A stretch of 64,000 nt of DNA, from assembly GCA_044772875.1 (NCBI GenBank), contig CP173058.1, forward strand, positions 1,798,001 through 1,862,000, written 5' to 3'. A program made the position numbers and the translations under genes. Under the pieces are notes generated by a model that was given only the letters and a program-made list of their open reading frames with translations, did no database searches and was not told the DNA's origin. The stretch is from Morganella morganii_D. Lineage in GTDB: Bacteria; Pseudomonadota; Gammaproteobacteria; Enterobacterales; Enterobacteriaceae. The first letter of the stretch is position 1, and each line of letters starts with the position of its first letter. This document shows, piece after piece, positions 56,720 to 64,000 of this stretch.

Positions 56720-56774
56720 AAAGCCGCACACAGCTCTTGTGTTAAGTGATAACGAGATGATTGATATGTGGCGG
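56720..56774. repeat. Non-coding repeat, copy 2 (pair with 53497-53554)
   Basis: AAAGCCGC, then AGCTCTTGTGTTAAGTGATAAC (56732-56753), then GATGATTGAT. It is followed by a hairpin TTCCCAAAGG / CCTTTGGGAA and by the third copy of the hairpin element. Confidence 0.7.
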
Positions 56775-56813
56775 TGTATATTCCCAAAGGCCGCGCATAG
56801 CGACCTTTGGGAA

Positions 56814-56846
56814 TTTGAACTCTCCGGAAATTCCGGAGAGTTCAAA
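56814..56846. repeat. Hairpin element, copy 3
   Basis: TTTGAACTCTCCGG, AAATT, CCGGAGAGTTCAAA is an exact 14-base-pair inverted repeat. Its left part GAACTCTCCGGAAATTC is shared with copies 1 and 2 apart from one base. Confidence 0.75.
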
Positions 56847-56888
56847 TGAAAAACCTCACTTCATCGGCAGGGCTTTCAGATAATAAAT

Positions 56889-57377
56889 CTAAAGAACCTT
56901 AACTATCCTCGATAACCCTTTCAATGCAACGGCATGAATAACTGGTGATACACTTGTGCAACACTTACTTAATACCGACAACTCATATTTATTTGCTTCT
57001 TCTGCAATTGCAGTGAAAAGCACACAATTTTGAGTCATCATTCCGCACAATTCAATTGTATCTACATGCAAAGAAATCAGTAAGTCATCAAGTCCGGTCT
57101 CATCAAATGCGTTACCATGTTGCTTGGTTATAATAAAACTATCCGGATTCTGTTGAGTTAGTTCCGGAATGAGTCCGCACCCATCTGATTCACAGTCAAA
57201 AAAAGCGGCTCCCGCGGGAGATAAATGTTGTATGAAAATTATTGGATTACCATTCTTTTTATAGTCCGAGATTACATCAGAGATGTTTTTTACTGTTTCA
57301 TCTATATTCCACAGTGGAAATTTCCCATCAGCAAGATAATCATTTTGTGCATCTATAACAATCAGCGCTTTCTTCAT
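56889..57377 (-). CDS. Isochorismatase-family cysteine hydrolase
   Basis: This is a 162-residue protein with the catalytic triad of the family: Asp9 (VIDAQND), Lys85 (ITKQHGNAF) and Cys118 (MMTQNCV). Such enzymes hydrolyse isochorismate, nicotinamide or similar amides; short ones like this are mostly uncharacterised. GAGGAA precedes the ATG. Confidence 0.9.
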   Translation of the reverse strand: MKKALIVIDAQNDYLADGKFPLWNIDETVKNISDVISDYKKNGNPIIFIQHLSPAGAAFFDCESDGCGLIPELTQQNPDSFIITKQHGNAFDETGLDDLLISLHVDTIELCGMMTQNCVLFTAIAEEANKYELSVLSKCCTSVSPVIHAVALKGLSRIVKVL

Positions 57378-57511
57378 AATTCCTCGTTAATTTTCCTTAA
57401 GTTAAATATAAATATGAAACAGCCGCCGATTGATTGCAATACCCTGTATTAAATAATGTATTAGCCGAACAGGCTGAAACACGGTTTTCATATAATATTG
57501 GCCAGTCATAA

Positions 57512-58216
57512 TTAGTGCCGGCTTTTTTTGTTCAGCTCCATAAGGCTGTCACATGCCGGCTGAAATCCATCAGAACATGCTTCACCATACAATGACTCTG
57601 CCTTTAATTTGCTTTTTTCAACGCCTTCACCGGAGAGATACATTTCAGCCAGCTTTACCCGTGCGAATGCATATTTTTGGTCTGCCGCTTTCTTATACCA
57701 CTCCGCAGCAACGCGGTAATTACGCTCTATTCCTTTCCCATGATAATTCATTTCAGCAAGCTGGTACTGAGAAAATGCATTTCCCTGTTCGGCGGCTTTC
57801 TTATGCCACTCTGCTGCTTTTAAAAAGTCCGGACTGACCCCATTACCGTCTTCGTAGATAGAGCCCAGGCGGAACCGGGCACCAGCATTCCCCTGCTCAC
57901 CTGATTTATGAAACCACTCAATAGCCTGCTGGTAATCCTGCTCCACACCCTGCCCCTGAAAGTACATCTCCCCGAGCAGGTATTGTGCGTACTCATTACC
58001 CTGCACTGCGGCTTTTGTATACCAGTCAGCGGCATTTTTATAATCTTTGGGAGCACTGTCACCGTAATAGTAATAAGACCCGATTGTAACCTGAGCACCA
58101 GCGTCACCACCATTTGCAGCCTCACATAATGCCGGATCATGAGTATCACGCTCACAATCCGCTGAGTATGCCGTATTCGTGTAAATCAAAAAAAGACACA
58201 ACAACACTTTTTTCAT
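57512..58216 (-). CDS. Exported Sel1-like repeat protein
   Basis: The start is ATG 58216 (MKKVLLCLFLIYTNTAYS), a signal peptide. About five Sel1 repeats of 36 residues follow, with units like AAEWYKKAADQKYAFARVKLAEMY and AQYLLGEMYFQGQGVEQDY. Cysteines at both ends suggest a periplasmic disulfide. It resembles beta-lactamase HcpA-type or host-interaction scaffolds. No partner is evident. Confidence 0.85.
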   Translation of the reverse strand: MKKVLLCLFLIYTNTAYSADCERDTHDPALCEAANGGDAGAQVTIGSYYYYGDSAPKDYKNAADWYTKAAVQGNEYAQYLLGEMYFQGQGVEQDYQQAIEWFHKSGEQGNAGARFRLGSIYEDGNGVSPDFLKAAEWHKKAAEQGNAFSQYQLAEMNYHGKGIERNYRVAAEWYKKAADQKYAFARVKLAEMYLSGEGVEKSKLKAESLYGEACSDGFQPACDSLMELNKKSRH

Positions 58217-58398
58217 AATGGTTCCCGTCATGTAATCAACGAAAATCATATCAAAAAAAATTATAGATATAAAAAAATCCGCTATTGTAAGGTTTAATTT
58301 TGAGGTGATAAGGTAATTTTATTCAAAATGCAAGTTGCTTTTAGTCCTTCATTTCCAGCCATACATGAACATGATTCATAAGAATCTAAAGCAATTCA

Positions 58399-58869
58399 TT
58401 ATTTTTTCGTGAAATCATAAACCACCTGTACAACCACCTTGTTATTTTCAGTACTATCGATATAAATAGACTCTTGGGGATCAAAATTACGCCAGCATGG
58501 TTGCTCAAAATCACATACTTCTTTCACATACCCGGATGATATAAGATATTTTTCAATCTGACTGACATCATTTACACCAGAGAATTTAATAGCGTTAACA
58601 TGAGTTGCAGGGCCTGTTATATTTGCAAAATCAAACGAATAGTCACTTGAAACTCTTGGCATTTTTTTCAGTATCTCAGGTGTATAAAAATCATACTCTC
58701 TTTTATCTTGTTCAGTATAATGTGCACTTTCTGCAAATTCCATTTGCACATATGGCCAAAAATACATTAACCCGATACAAATTAATACGCCCATTCCAAT
58801 AACTATCTTAATTGAATTACGCAAAAGGTAAACTCCCGCCTTTGGTACTATCCATATAGGATCCTTCAC
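58399..58869 (-). CDS. Membrane-anchored protein, 156 aa
   Basis: The start is GTG 58869 (MKDPIWIVPKAGVYLLRNSI). One hydrophobic span at about 21-38 (KIVIGMGVLICIGLMYFW) is followed by a soluble domain with CDFEQPCWRNFDPQ and a C-terminal beta strand NKVVVQVVYDF. The function is unknown. It sits directly after the frameshifted gene, so it may be its partner. Confidence 0.55.
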   Translation of the reverse strand: MKDPIWIVPKAGVYLLRNSIKIVIGMGVLICIGLMYFWPYVQMEFAESAHYTEQDKREYDFYTPEILKKMPRVSSDYSFDFANITGPATHVNAIKFSGVNDVSQIEKYLISSGYVKEVCDFEQPCWRNFDPQESIYIDSTENNKVVVQVVYDFTKK

Positions 58870-58921
58870 GAGTAGCTATACCAACAATACCAGAGGTAAA
58901 GTCACTCCAGGGTTTGACTGT

Positions 58922-59520
58922 TTACATGACATTGGGGAGCTTCCCTTTTACTGGCTGAGGATTCACCCTTTCCGCCGGGTCTGGAAACAACAAAGGCACA
59001 AACGTTTCATTCTTCCATTTACCTGTTTCCCCATAATAATTCCAGCGTCTAATAGCTGATTCTTTACTTACAGGTTTCAGCATAGGAAATAAATCTAAAT
59101 TCGTTACCACCCGATAGAACCCAAGCAGGTCAGATACTAAATCTTCTCCACTAAAACCGCTATCCGTTACCATGCTGACAAAAAAAGACGATTGAAGCGC
59201 TTCAAATTTGCTGGCAACTGACATCATCATCCCTGGCGCTATACTTTTCCTCTCTTCATACGAACGTCCACGTTTAATGCGCCAGGCAACAAACTTCCCC
59301 ATTTTCATAGTACGCGTTGGGTCAACCATAGATTGAGAATGGTGAATATCATAGGTCGATTCTTTAGAGATGGTTGATTCAGCGGCATCAATCTTGCGCA
59401 GTAATTCCCTGATATCATTACCTTGTGCATGCCCCAGATCTATCCAAGCACTTCTGTATAAATAAGCCCATATTTTCTACCGTAATTCTTTCCATCTATT
59501 ATATCATCGCGTTTGCTCAC
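58922..59520 (-). pseudogene. Frameshifted gene of unknown function
   Basis: GTG 59520 with AAGGAAC upstream starts a frame (DGKNYGRKYGLIYTEVLG) that stops at TAG after 26 codons. The overlapping -1 frame continues with WIDLGHAQGNDIRELLRKID and runs to 58922 (KWKNETFVPLLFPDPAERVN). The two parts join smoothly at CTTGGATAG, so a single base was lost or the shift is programmed. No family is known. Confidence 0.7.
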
Positions 59521-59694
59521 AGTGTTTGTTCCTTTTACAATATCCGTATAAGCTACTTTTTATATTAGGCTAATATGAGAAATATTAAATAAGTAAACCA
59601 TCTTATATCTTAAAATAGTTAAGACGAAACTCGGAAAAAATAGCCTCAGCGGTATTTTCTTCAATATAACACTTTCAGGCTGAACAATTTAAAA

Positions 59695-59718
59695 AACGGG
59701 AACTAATAAGTTCCCGTT
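59695..59718 (-). terminator. icd terminator
   Basis: On the minus strand AACGGGAAC and GTTCCCGTT flank TTATTA and are followed by TTTTAA. It is 22 bases after the icd stop codon. Confidence 0.88.
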
Positions 59719-59740
59719 AACTATTTCACTGTAAACTTAA

Positions 59741-60994
59741 TTACATGTGTTTGATGATTGCATCACCAAACTCTGAGCATTTCAGGAGCTTAGCACCTTC
59801 CATCAGACGTTCGAAATCGTAAGTGACGGTCTTGGCAGCGATGGCCCCTTCCATTCCTTTAACGATTAAGTCAGCAGCCTCAAACCAGCCCATGTGGCGC
59901 AGCATCATCTCGGCAGAGAGGATTTCTGAACCCGGGTTGACTTTGTCCTGACCTGCGTATTTTGGTGCTGTGCCGTGAGTGGCTTCAAACAGCGCGCACT
60001 CATCACCGATGTTAGCGCCCGGTGCAATACCGATACCGCCGACCTGTGCCGCCAGGGCGTCAGAAATATAATCACCGTTCAGGTTCATACAAGCGATAAC
60101 ATCATATTCTGCCGGACGCAGCAGGATTTGTTGCAGAAATGCATCCGCAATCACGTCTTTGATAATGATCTGTTTGCCGGTTTTCGGGTTTTTCAGGCTT
60201 AACCAAGGGCCGCCGTCCAGTAACCCGCCGCCGAACTCTTCACGTGCCAGTTCATATCCCCAGTCTTTGAAGGCACCTTCGGTGAACTTCATAATGTTGC
60301 CTTTATGTACCAGGGTGACGGAATCACGGTCGTTATCAATGGCGTAGTTAATCGCTGCACGGACCAGGCGTTTTGTCCCTTCTTCAGAACATGGCTTGAT
60401 ACCGATACCGCAATCCTGCGGGAAGCGGATTTTAGTCACGCCCATTTCATCCTGAAGGAACTTAATCACTTTGTCCGCTTCCGCAGAACCGGCTTTCCAT
60501 TCGATACCGGCGTAGATGTCTTCCGCGTTTTCACGGAAAATCACCATGTCTGTCAGTTCAGGTTGTTTTACCGGGCTCGGCGTGCCGGCGTAGTAACGCA
60601 CCGGGCGCAGACAAACATACAGATCCAGAATCTGACGCAGTGCCACGTTCAGTGAGCGGATCCCGCCGCCGACCGGGGTGGTCAGAGGGCCTTTGATCGC
60701 CACGCGGTAGTCACGGATAAAATCGAGGGTTTCATCCGGCAGCCAGACATCACTGCCATACAGTTTTGTGGATTTCTCACCGGTGTAGATTTCCATCCAG
60801 GAGATTTCACGCTTACCGCCGTAGGCTTTTTTTACAGCGGCATCAACAACTTTAATCATTACAGGTGTTACATCAGCCCCGATTCCGTCCCCTTCAATAA
60901 ACGGGATGACCGGATTGTCCGGAACGATTAATTTGCCTTTTGCGTCAATGGTAATTTTAGCGCCTTTTGCCGGAACAACTACTTTGCTTTCCAT
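59741..60994 (-). CDS. icd: Isocitrate dehydrogenase (NADP)
   Basis: This is a 417-residue protein of full length. It has the substrate-binding serine in VGGGIRSLNVALRQ, DMVIFRENAEDIYAGIEW, and LNGDYISDALAAQVGGIGIAPGANIG. It makes 2-oxoglutarate in the TCA cycle. AGGAGAGG precedes the ATG at 60994. The 3' end is intact although icd is a frequent phage integration site (e14, phage 21), and the downstream 10 kb is accessory. Confidence 0.97.
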   Translation of the reverse strand: MESKVVVPAKGAKITIDAKGKLIVPDNPVIPFIEGDGIGADVTPVMIKVVDAAVKKAYGGKREISWMEIYTGEKSTKLYGSDVWLPDETLDFIRDYRVAIKGPLTTPVGGGIRSLNVALRQILDLYVCLRPVRYYAGTPSPVKQPELTDMVIFRENAEDIYAGIEWKAGSAEADKVIKFLQDEMGVTKIRFPQDCGIGIKPCSEEGTKRLVRAAINYAIDNDRDSVTLVHKGNIMKFTEGAFKDWGYELAREEFGGGLLDGGPWLSLKNPKTGKQIIIKDVIADAFLQQILLRPAEYDVIACMNLNGDYISDALAAQVGGIGIAPGANIGDECALFEATHGTAPKYAGQDKVNPGSEILSAEMMLRHMGWFEAADLIVKGMEGAIAAKTVTYDFERLMEGAKLLKCSEFGDAIIKHM

Positions 60995-61134
60995 CAACCT
61001 CTCCTTTATGTAAGCGCAATGCTTTGTTAATTTTTTGTAATAGCCCTGTCAATACTACTTGAATAATCGCATCACGCAAATCCTAACTGTTTTAAGCTAT
61101 AATGTAAGTCTCATTTTTATGTAAAAAAAAGATA

Positions 61135-61824
61135 ATGACCGGCAAAACCACGAACTCCCGCATATCCCGAAAGCCGCAGTCCCGTCCGGCGGGCGCGCAT
61201 CCGCGCCAGAAAGCTGTCCGTAAACCCCGCCCGCGCGGCCTGCGAAAAATTATTTTGTTTAATAAACCGTTTGATGTGCTGCCGCAGTTTACCGATGAAG
61301 CAGGCCGCAGCACGCTGAAAGATTACATTCCGGTTACAGATGTGTATGCCGCCGGGCGGCTGGATCGCGACAGCGAAGGATTGCTGATCCTGACCAATGA
61401 CGGCACATTACAGGCATCACTGACACAGCCGGAGAACAAAGCCGCCAAAGTCTATTATGCCCAGGTGGAAGGTGTGCCGGATGAAAACGTGCTGAATCAG
61501 TTACGCCATGGTATCACCCTGAATGATGGCCCGACCCGCCCTGCCGGTGCTGAACTGGTGGATGAACCGGACTGGCTGTGGCCGCGCAATCCGCCTATCC
61601 GCGAGCGGAAATCAGTGCCGGTCAGCTGGCTGAAACTGACACTGCGTGAAGGCCGCAACCGCCAGGTGCGCCGGATGACCGCCCATACCGGACACCCGAC
61701 CCTGCGCCTGATCCGCGTGCAGATTGGTGATTTTACCCTTGATACCCTTGCCCCCGGCGAATGGAGAGAAGTAAATGATATTCAGACCTCATGTGACAGT
61801 GGCCTGCCTGGTCAGCGCCGGTGA
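61135..61824 (+). CDS. rluE: 23S rRNA pseudouridine(2457) synthase RluE
   Basis: This is a 229-residue RsuA-family enzyme with a basic N-terminal tail. The catalytic Asp is in YAAGRLDRDSEGLLILTNDG, and the C-terminal part has EGRNRQVRRMTAHTGHPTLRLIR. Order with icd, nudJ and mnmA is as in E. coli. It overlaps nudJ by 50 bases. Confidence 0.93.
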   Translation: MTGKTTNSRISRKPQSRPAGAHPRQKAVRKPRPRGLRKIILFNKPFDVLPQFTDEAGRSTLKDYIPVTDVYAAGRLDRDSEGLLILTNDGTLQASLTQPENKAAKVYYAQVEGVPDENVLNQLRHGITLNDGPTRPAGAELVDEPDWLWPRNPPIRERKSVPVSWLKLTLREGRNRQVRRMTAHTGHPTLRLIRVQIGDFTLDTLAPGEWREVNDIQTSCDSGLPGQRR

Positions 61825-62242
61825 AAAATTTCTGGTGGTGGAAGAGACCGTTAACGGCAAAGCTACCTGGAATCAGCCTGCCGGACACCTGGAAGCCGGA
61901 GAATCCCTGATTGCCGCCGCAGAGCGCGAGCTGTATGAAGAGACCGGCATCCGCGCAACGCCCGATGCGCTTCTGAAAATTCATCAGTGGGTTGCGCCGG
62001 ATGGCACACCGTTTATCCGTTTTCTGTTCCGCGTGCTGCTGGACAGTGAATGTGAGACACACCCGCAGGACAGCGATATTGACCGCTGCCACTGGGTCAG
62101 TGCGGATGACATTATTCACAGCCCGGTTCTGCGCTCCCCGCTGGTGAAAGAGAGTATGTTCGCCTGGTTTGCCGCCGAACCGCTGCCGCTCTCTCTGCTG
62201 GGGACTTTCGGCGATGCATTCGGGGAACCTGTCTCACCGTAA
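61775..62242 (+). CDS. nudJ: Nudix hydrolase NudJ
   Basis: This is a 155-residue phosphatase with a Nudix box (GHLEAGES...RELYEETGI) at about residues 36-58 and the C-terminal WVSADDIIHSPVLRSPLVKES. NudJ hydrolyses HMP-PP and nucleoside di/triphosphates. It starts inside rluE and lies upstream of mnmA, as in E. coli. Confidence 0.94.
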   Translation: MIFRPHVTVACLVSAGEKFLVVEETVNGKATWNQPAGHLEAGESLIAAAERELYEETGIRATPDALLKIHQWVAPDGTPFIRFLFRVLLDSECETHPQDSDIDRCHWVSADDIIHSPVLRSPLVKESMFAWFAAEPLPLSLLGTFGDAFGEPVSP

Positions 62243-62398
62243 TACACTGCGGAAAATACTTTGCGAAAAAAGTGCCGATCCTGCTCCTGAATGATGCGCC
62301 GCTGTGCGTATCATGGTAAAGTACGGCGCTTGTTTTTTTCCCCGGTTCTTCTTCGCGTACCTGTTTGCGGAGCAGACCTAATCGCCGCGAGATCAGCC

Positions 62399-63502
62399 AT
62401 GTCAGATAACAGCCAGAAAAAAGTCATCGTCGGAATGTCCGGCGGTGTGGATTCCTCCGTCTCAGCCTATTTACTGCAACAGCAGGGTTATCAGGTGACC
62501 GGGCTGTTTATGAAGAACTGGGAAGAGGATGATGATACCGAATACTGCTCCGCTGCCGCTGACCTGGCGGATGCTCAGGCCGTATGTGATAAACTCGGCA
62601 TTGAACTGCTGACCATCAATTTCGCTGCGGAATACTGGGATAATGTGTTCGGGCATTTCCTGGAAGAATATAAAGCGGGACGCACACCAAACCCGGATAT
62701 TCTGTGCAATAAAGAAATCAAATTCAAAGCCTTCCTGGAGTATGCCGCGGAAGATCTCGGGGCGGACTATATCGCCACCGGCCATTATGTGCGCCGCCGT
62801 GATATTAACGGCACCACTCAGTTATTGCGCGGCCTGGACAGCAATAAAGATCAGAGCTATTTCCTGTATACACTGAGTCACGACCAGGTGGCACAGAGCC
62901 TGTTCCCGGTCGGTGAGCTGGAAAAACCGGAAGTCCGCCGTATTGCGGAACAATTAGGGCTTATCACCGCGAAGAAAAAAGATTCCACCGGGATCTGCTT
63001 TATCGGCGAGCGCAAATTCCGTGATTTCCTCGCACGCTATCTGCCGGCAAAACCCGGCCTGATTATGACAGTCGATGGTCAGGAAATCGGTCAGCATGAC
63101 GGACTGATGTATCATACTCTCGGCCAGCGCAAAGGGCTGCGCATCGGCGGAACCCGCGAAGGATCTGACGAGCCGTGGTATGTTGCCGATAAAGACGTTG
63201 AAAATAATATTCTGATTGTCGCACAGGGTCACGAACACCCGCGTCTGATGTCTGCCGGGCTTATCGCACAGCAGCCGGACTGGGTATCACGGGAACCACT
63301 GACACAACCGATGCGCTGTGTGGTGAAAACCCGTTACCGTCAGGAAGACATCCCCTGCACTGTCACCCCGCTCGGTAATGACAAAATCAGTGTCCGGTTT
63401 GATAACCCGGTTGCTGCGGTCACCCCGGGTCAGTCCGCAGTCTTTTATCAGGATGAAGTCTGCCTGGGCGGCGGTGTCATTGAAGCGCGTATTACGGAGT
63501 GA
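62399..63502 (+). CDS. mnmA: tRNA 2-thiouridylase MnmA
   Basis: The start is ATG 62399 (MSDNSQKKVIVGMSGGVDSS). The 367-residue enzyme has the PP-loop GMSGGVDSSVSA, catalytic cysteines in DTEYCSAADLADA-type and STGICFIGERKF segments, and KSNKDQSYFLY-type motif. It thiolates U34 of tRNA Lys, Glu and Gln. A longer frame upstream lacks support. It is followed after two bases by hflD. Confidence 0.96.
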   Translation: MSDNSQKKVIVGMSGGVDSSVSAYLLQQQGYQVTGLFMKNWEEDDDTEYCSAAADLADAQAVCDKLGIELLTINFAAEYWDNVFGHFLEEYKAGRTPNPDILCNKEIKFKAFLEYAAEDLGADYIATGHYVRRRDINGTTQLLRGLDSNKDQSYFLYTLSHDQVAQSLFPVGELEKPEVRRIAEQLGLITAKKKDSTGICFIGERKFRDFLARYLPAKPGLIMTVDGQEIGQHDGLMYHTLGQRKGLRIGGTREGSDEPWYVADKDVENNILIVAQGHEHPRLMSAGLIAQQPDWVSREPLTQPMRCVVKTRYRQEDIPCTVTPLGNDKISVRFDNPVAAVTPGQSAVFYQDEVCLGGGVIEARITE

Positions 63503-63504
63503 CT

Positions 63505-64000
63505 ATGGCTAAAAATTACGAAGACATAACCCTCGCCCTGGCCGGTATCTGTCAGGCCGCGCGTCTGGTGCAGCAACTGGCGCATGAAGGCCGGGCAGAT
63601 AATGATGCGGTTGATGTGATGATCAACAGCATTATCAATAATAATCCGTCCTCCGTTCTGAATGTCTACGGCGACAATGTGCAGAACCTGCATACCGGTT
63701 TGTCCGCATTCGCCGGGATGTTCAATATGACCGGCTCTCAGGGGCTAAATGCCGAACTGACCCGCTATATGCTGGGTGTGATGCTGCTGGAGCGCCGCCT
63801 GTATAAAGCACCGGGCGCGATGGATGAACTCGGCCGCCGTATTGATAATCTTGAACACCAGCGCGGCCATTTCGGTTTATCACAGGAAACGATGCTCAAT
63901 ACCATCGCCGGGATCTATGTGGATAACATCAGCAGCCTCGGCCCGCGCATCCAGGTGACCGGCTCACCGGAGATCCTGCGTAACACCCTGATTCAGGCTA
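63505..64000 (+). CDS. hflD: HflD (lysogenization regulator), partial
   Basis: The gene starts at ATG 63505 (MAKNYEDITLALAGICQAAR) two bases after mnmA and runs off the window after 165 codons. Segments NNNPSSVLNVYGDN and LNTIAGIYVDNISSLGPRIQVTGSPE match HflD. In E. coli HflD binds lambda CII and lowers lysogeny. The host therefore has the partner for CII-type proteins such as the one in this prophage. Confidence 0.93.
   Translation, partial: MAKNYEDITLALAGICQAARLVQQLAHEGRADNDAVDVMINSIINNNPSSVLNVYGDNVQNLHTGLSAFAGMFNMTGSQGLNAELTRYMLGVMLLERRLYKAPGAMDELGRRIDNLEHQRGHFGLSQETMLNTIAGIYVDNISSLGPRIQVTGSPEILRNTLIQA

Noticed and set aside
58834..58921. In-frame continuation after the stop of the frameshifted gene (TVKPWSDFTSG...)
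   Set aside because: It follows a TAA stop and overlaps the next gene in another frame; there is no independent start, so it is not reported as a gene.
59741..60994. icd interrupted or replaced by a phage-borne 3' end
   Set aside because: The reading frame is complete and reads to a normal C-terminus, and no second copy of the icd end was found in the window.

Overview
The window looks like a chromosomal segment of a Morganellaceae member, most likely Morganella morganii. This is judged from the roughly balanced base composition of the host genes, the close similarity of the housekeeping proteins to enterobacterial ones, and the host order icd - rluE - nudJ - mnmA - hflD at the right end. 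That order is the mirror of the E. coli purB-hflD-mnmA-nudJ-rluE-icd block. No tRNA, rRNA or CRISPR array was seen.

Positions 1 to about 40,970 are a contractile-tailed prophage with lambda-style regulation. Read from right to left it has a small AlpA-type excisionase, a block of small early genes, a Bet/YqaJ-exonuclease recombination module, a SieB-like exclusion gene, an AT-rich 451-residue accessory gene, a putative N antiterminator, a CI/Cro/CII switch, a replication block (RepL-like protein, helicase, primase), a nin region (DUF1367, NinG, NinH), a Q-position gene, a late leader with three stacked terminators, a lysis cassette (holin, endolysin, Rz/Rz1), terminase, head genes and tail genes. 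The tail operon is interrupted by a P22 ImmI-like locus (mnt-like, arc-like, two antirepressors). The last visible tail gene runs off the left edge, so the left attachment site and tail fibres are outside the window, and no integrase is visible.

From about 41 to 48.9 kb lie ordinary host genes: an NlpA/MetQ-type lipoprotein, a TetR regulator with a creatinase-like M24 protein, a TauE/SafE transporter, an isolated NqrE-like subunit, a YegP-like DUF1508 protein, a GNAT acetyltransferase and YdcH.

From about 49 to 59.6 kb, ending at the 3' end of icd (a well known phage integration target in E. coli), is a gene-poor accessory zone. It holds a MrpJ-like regulator, a decayed ytfH-type HxlR regulator, psiE, a cold-shock gene overlapped by a ymcF-like zinc-ribbon ORF, a YjbR protein, an isochorismatase, a Sel1 repeat protein and a frameshifted gene. 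It is rich in duplicated non-coding elements: two copies of a short RNA-like unit with a terminator, two copies of a cassette with a 35-codon hydrophobic ORF plus a downstream RNA-like unit, and three copies of a hairpin element, one of which is in the prophage late leader.

The observations most worth following are: two nut-like elements (boxA followed by a hairpin with identical loop and compensating stem changes) placed exactly where nutL and nutR lie in lambda; the duplicated 35-codon ORF cassettes; the duplicated small-RNA candidates; a -1 frameshift site in the tail chaperone gene; and the AT-rich accessory gene beside the N-like gene.
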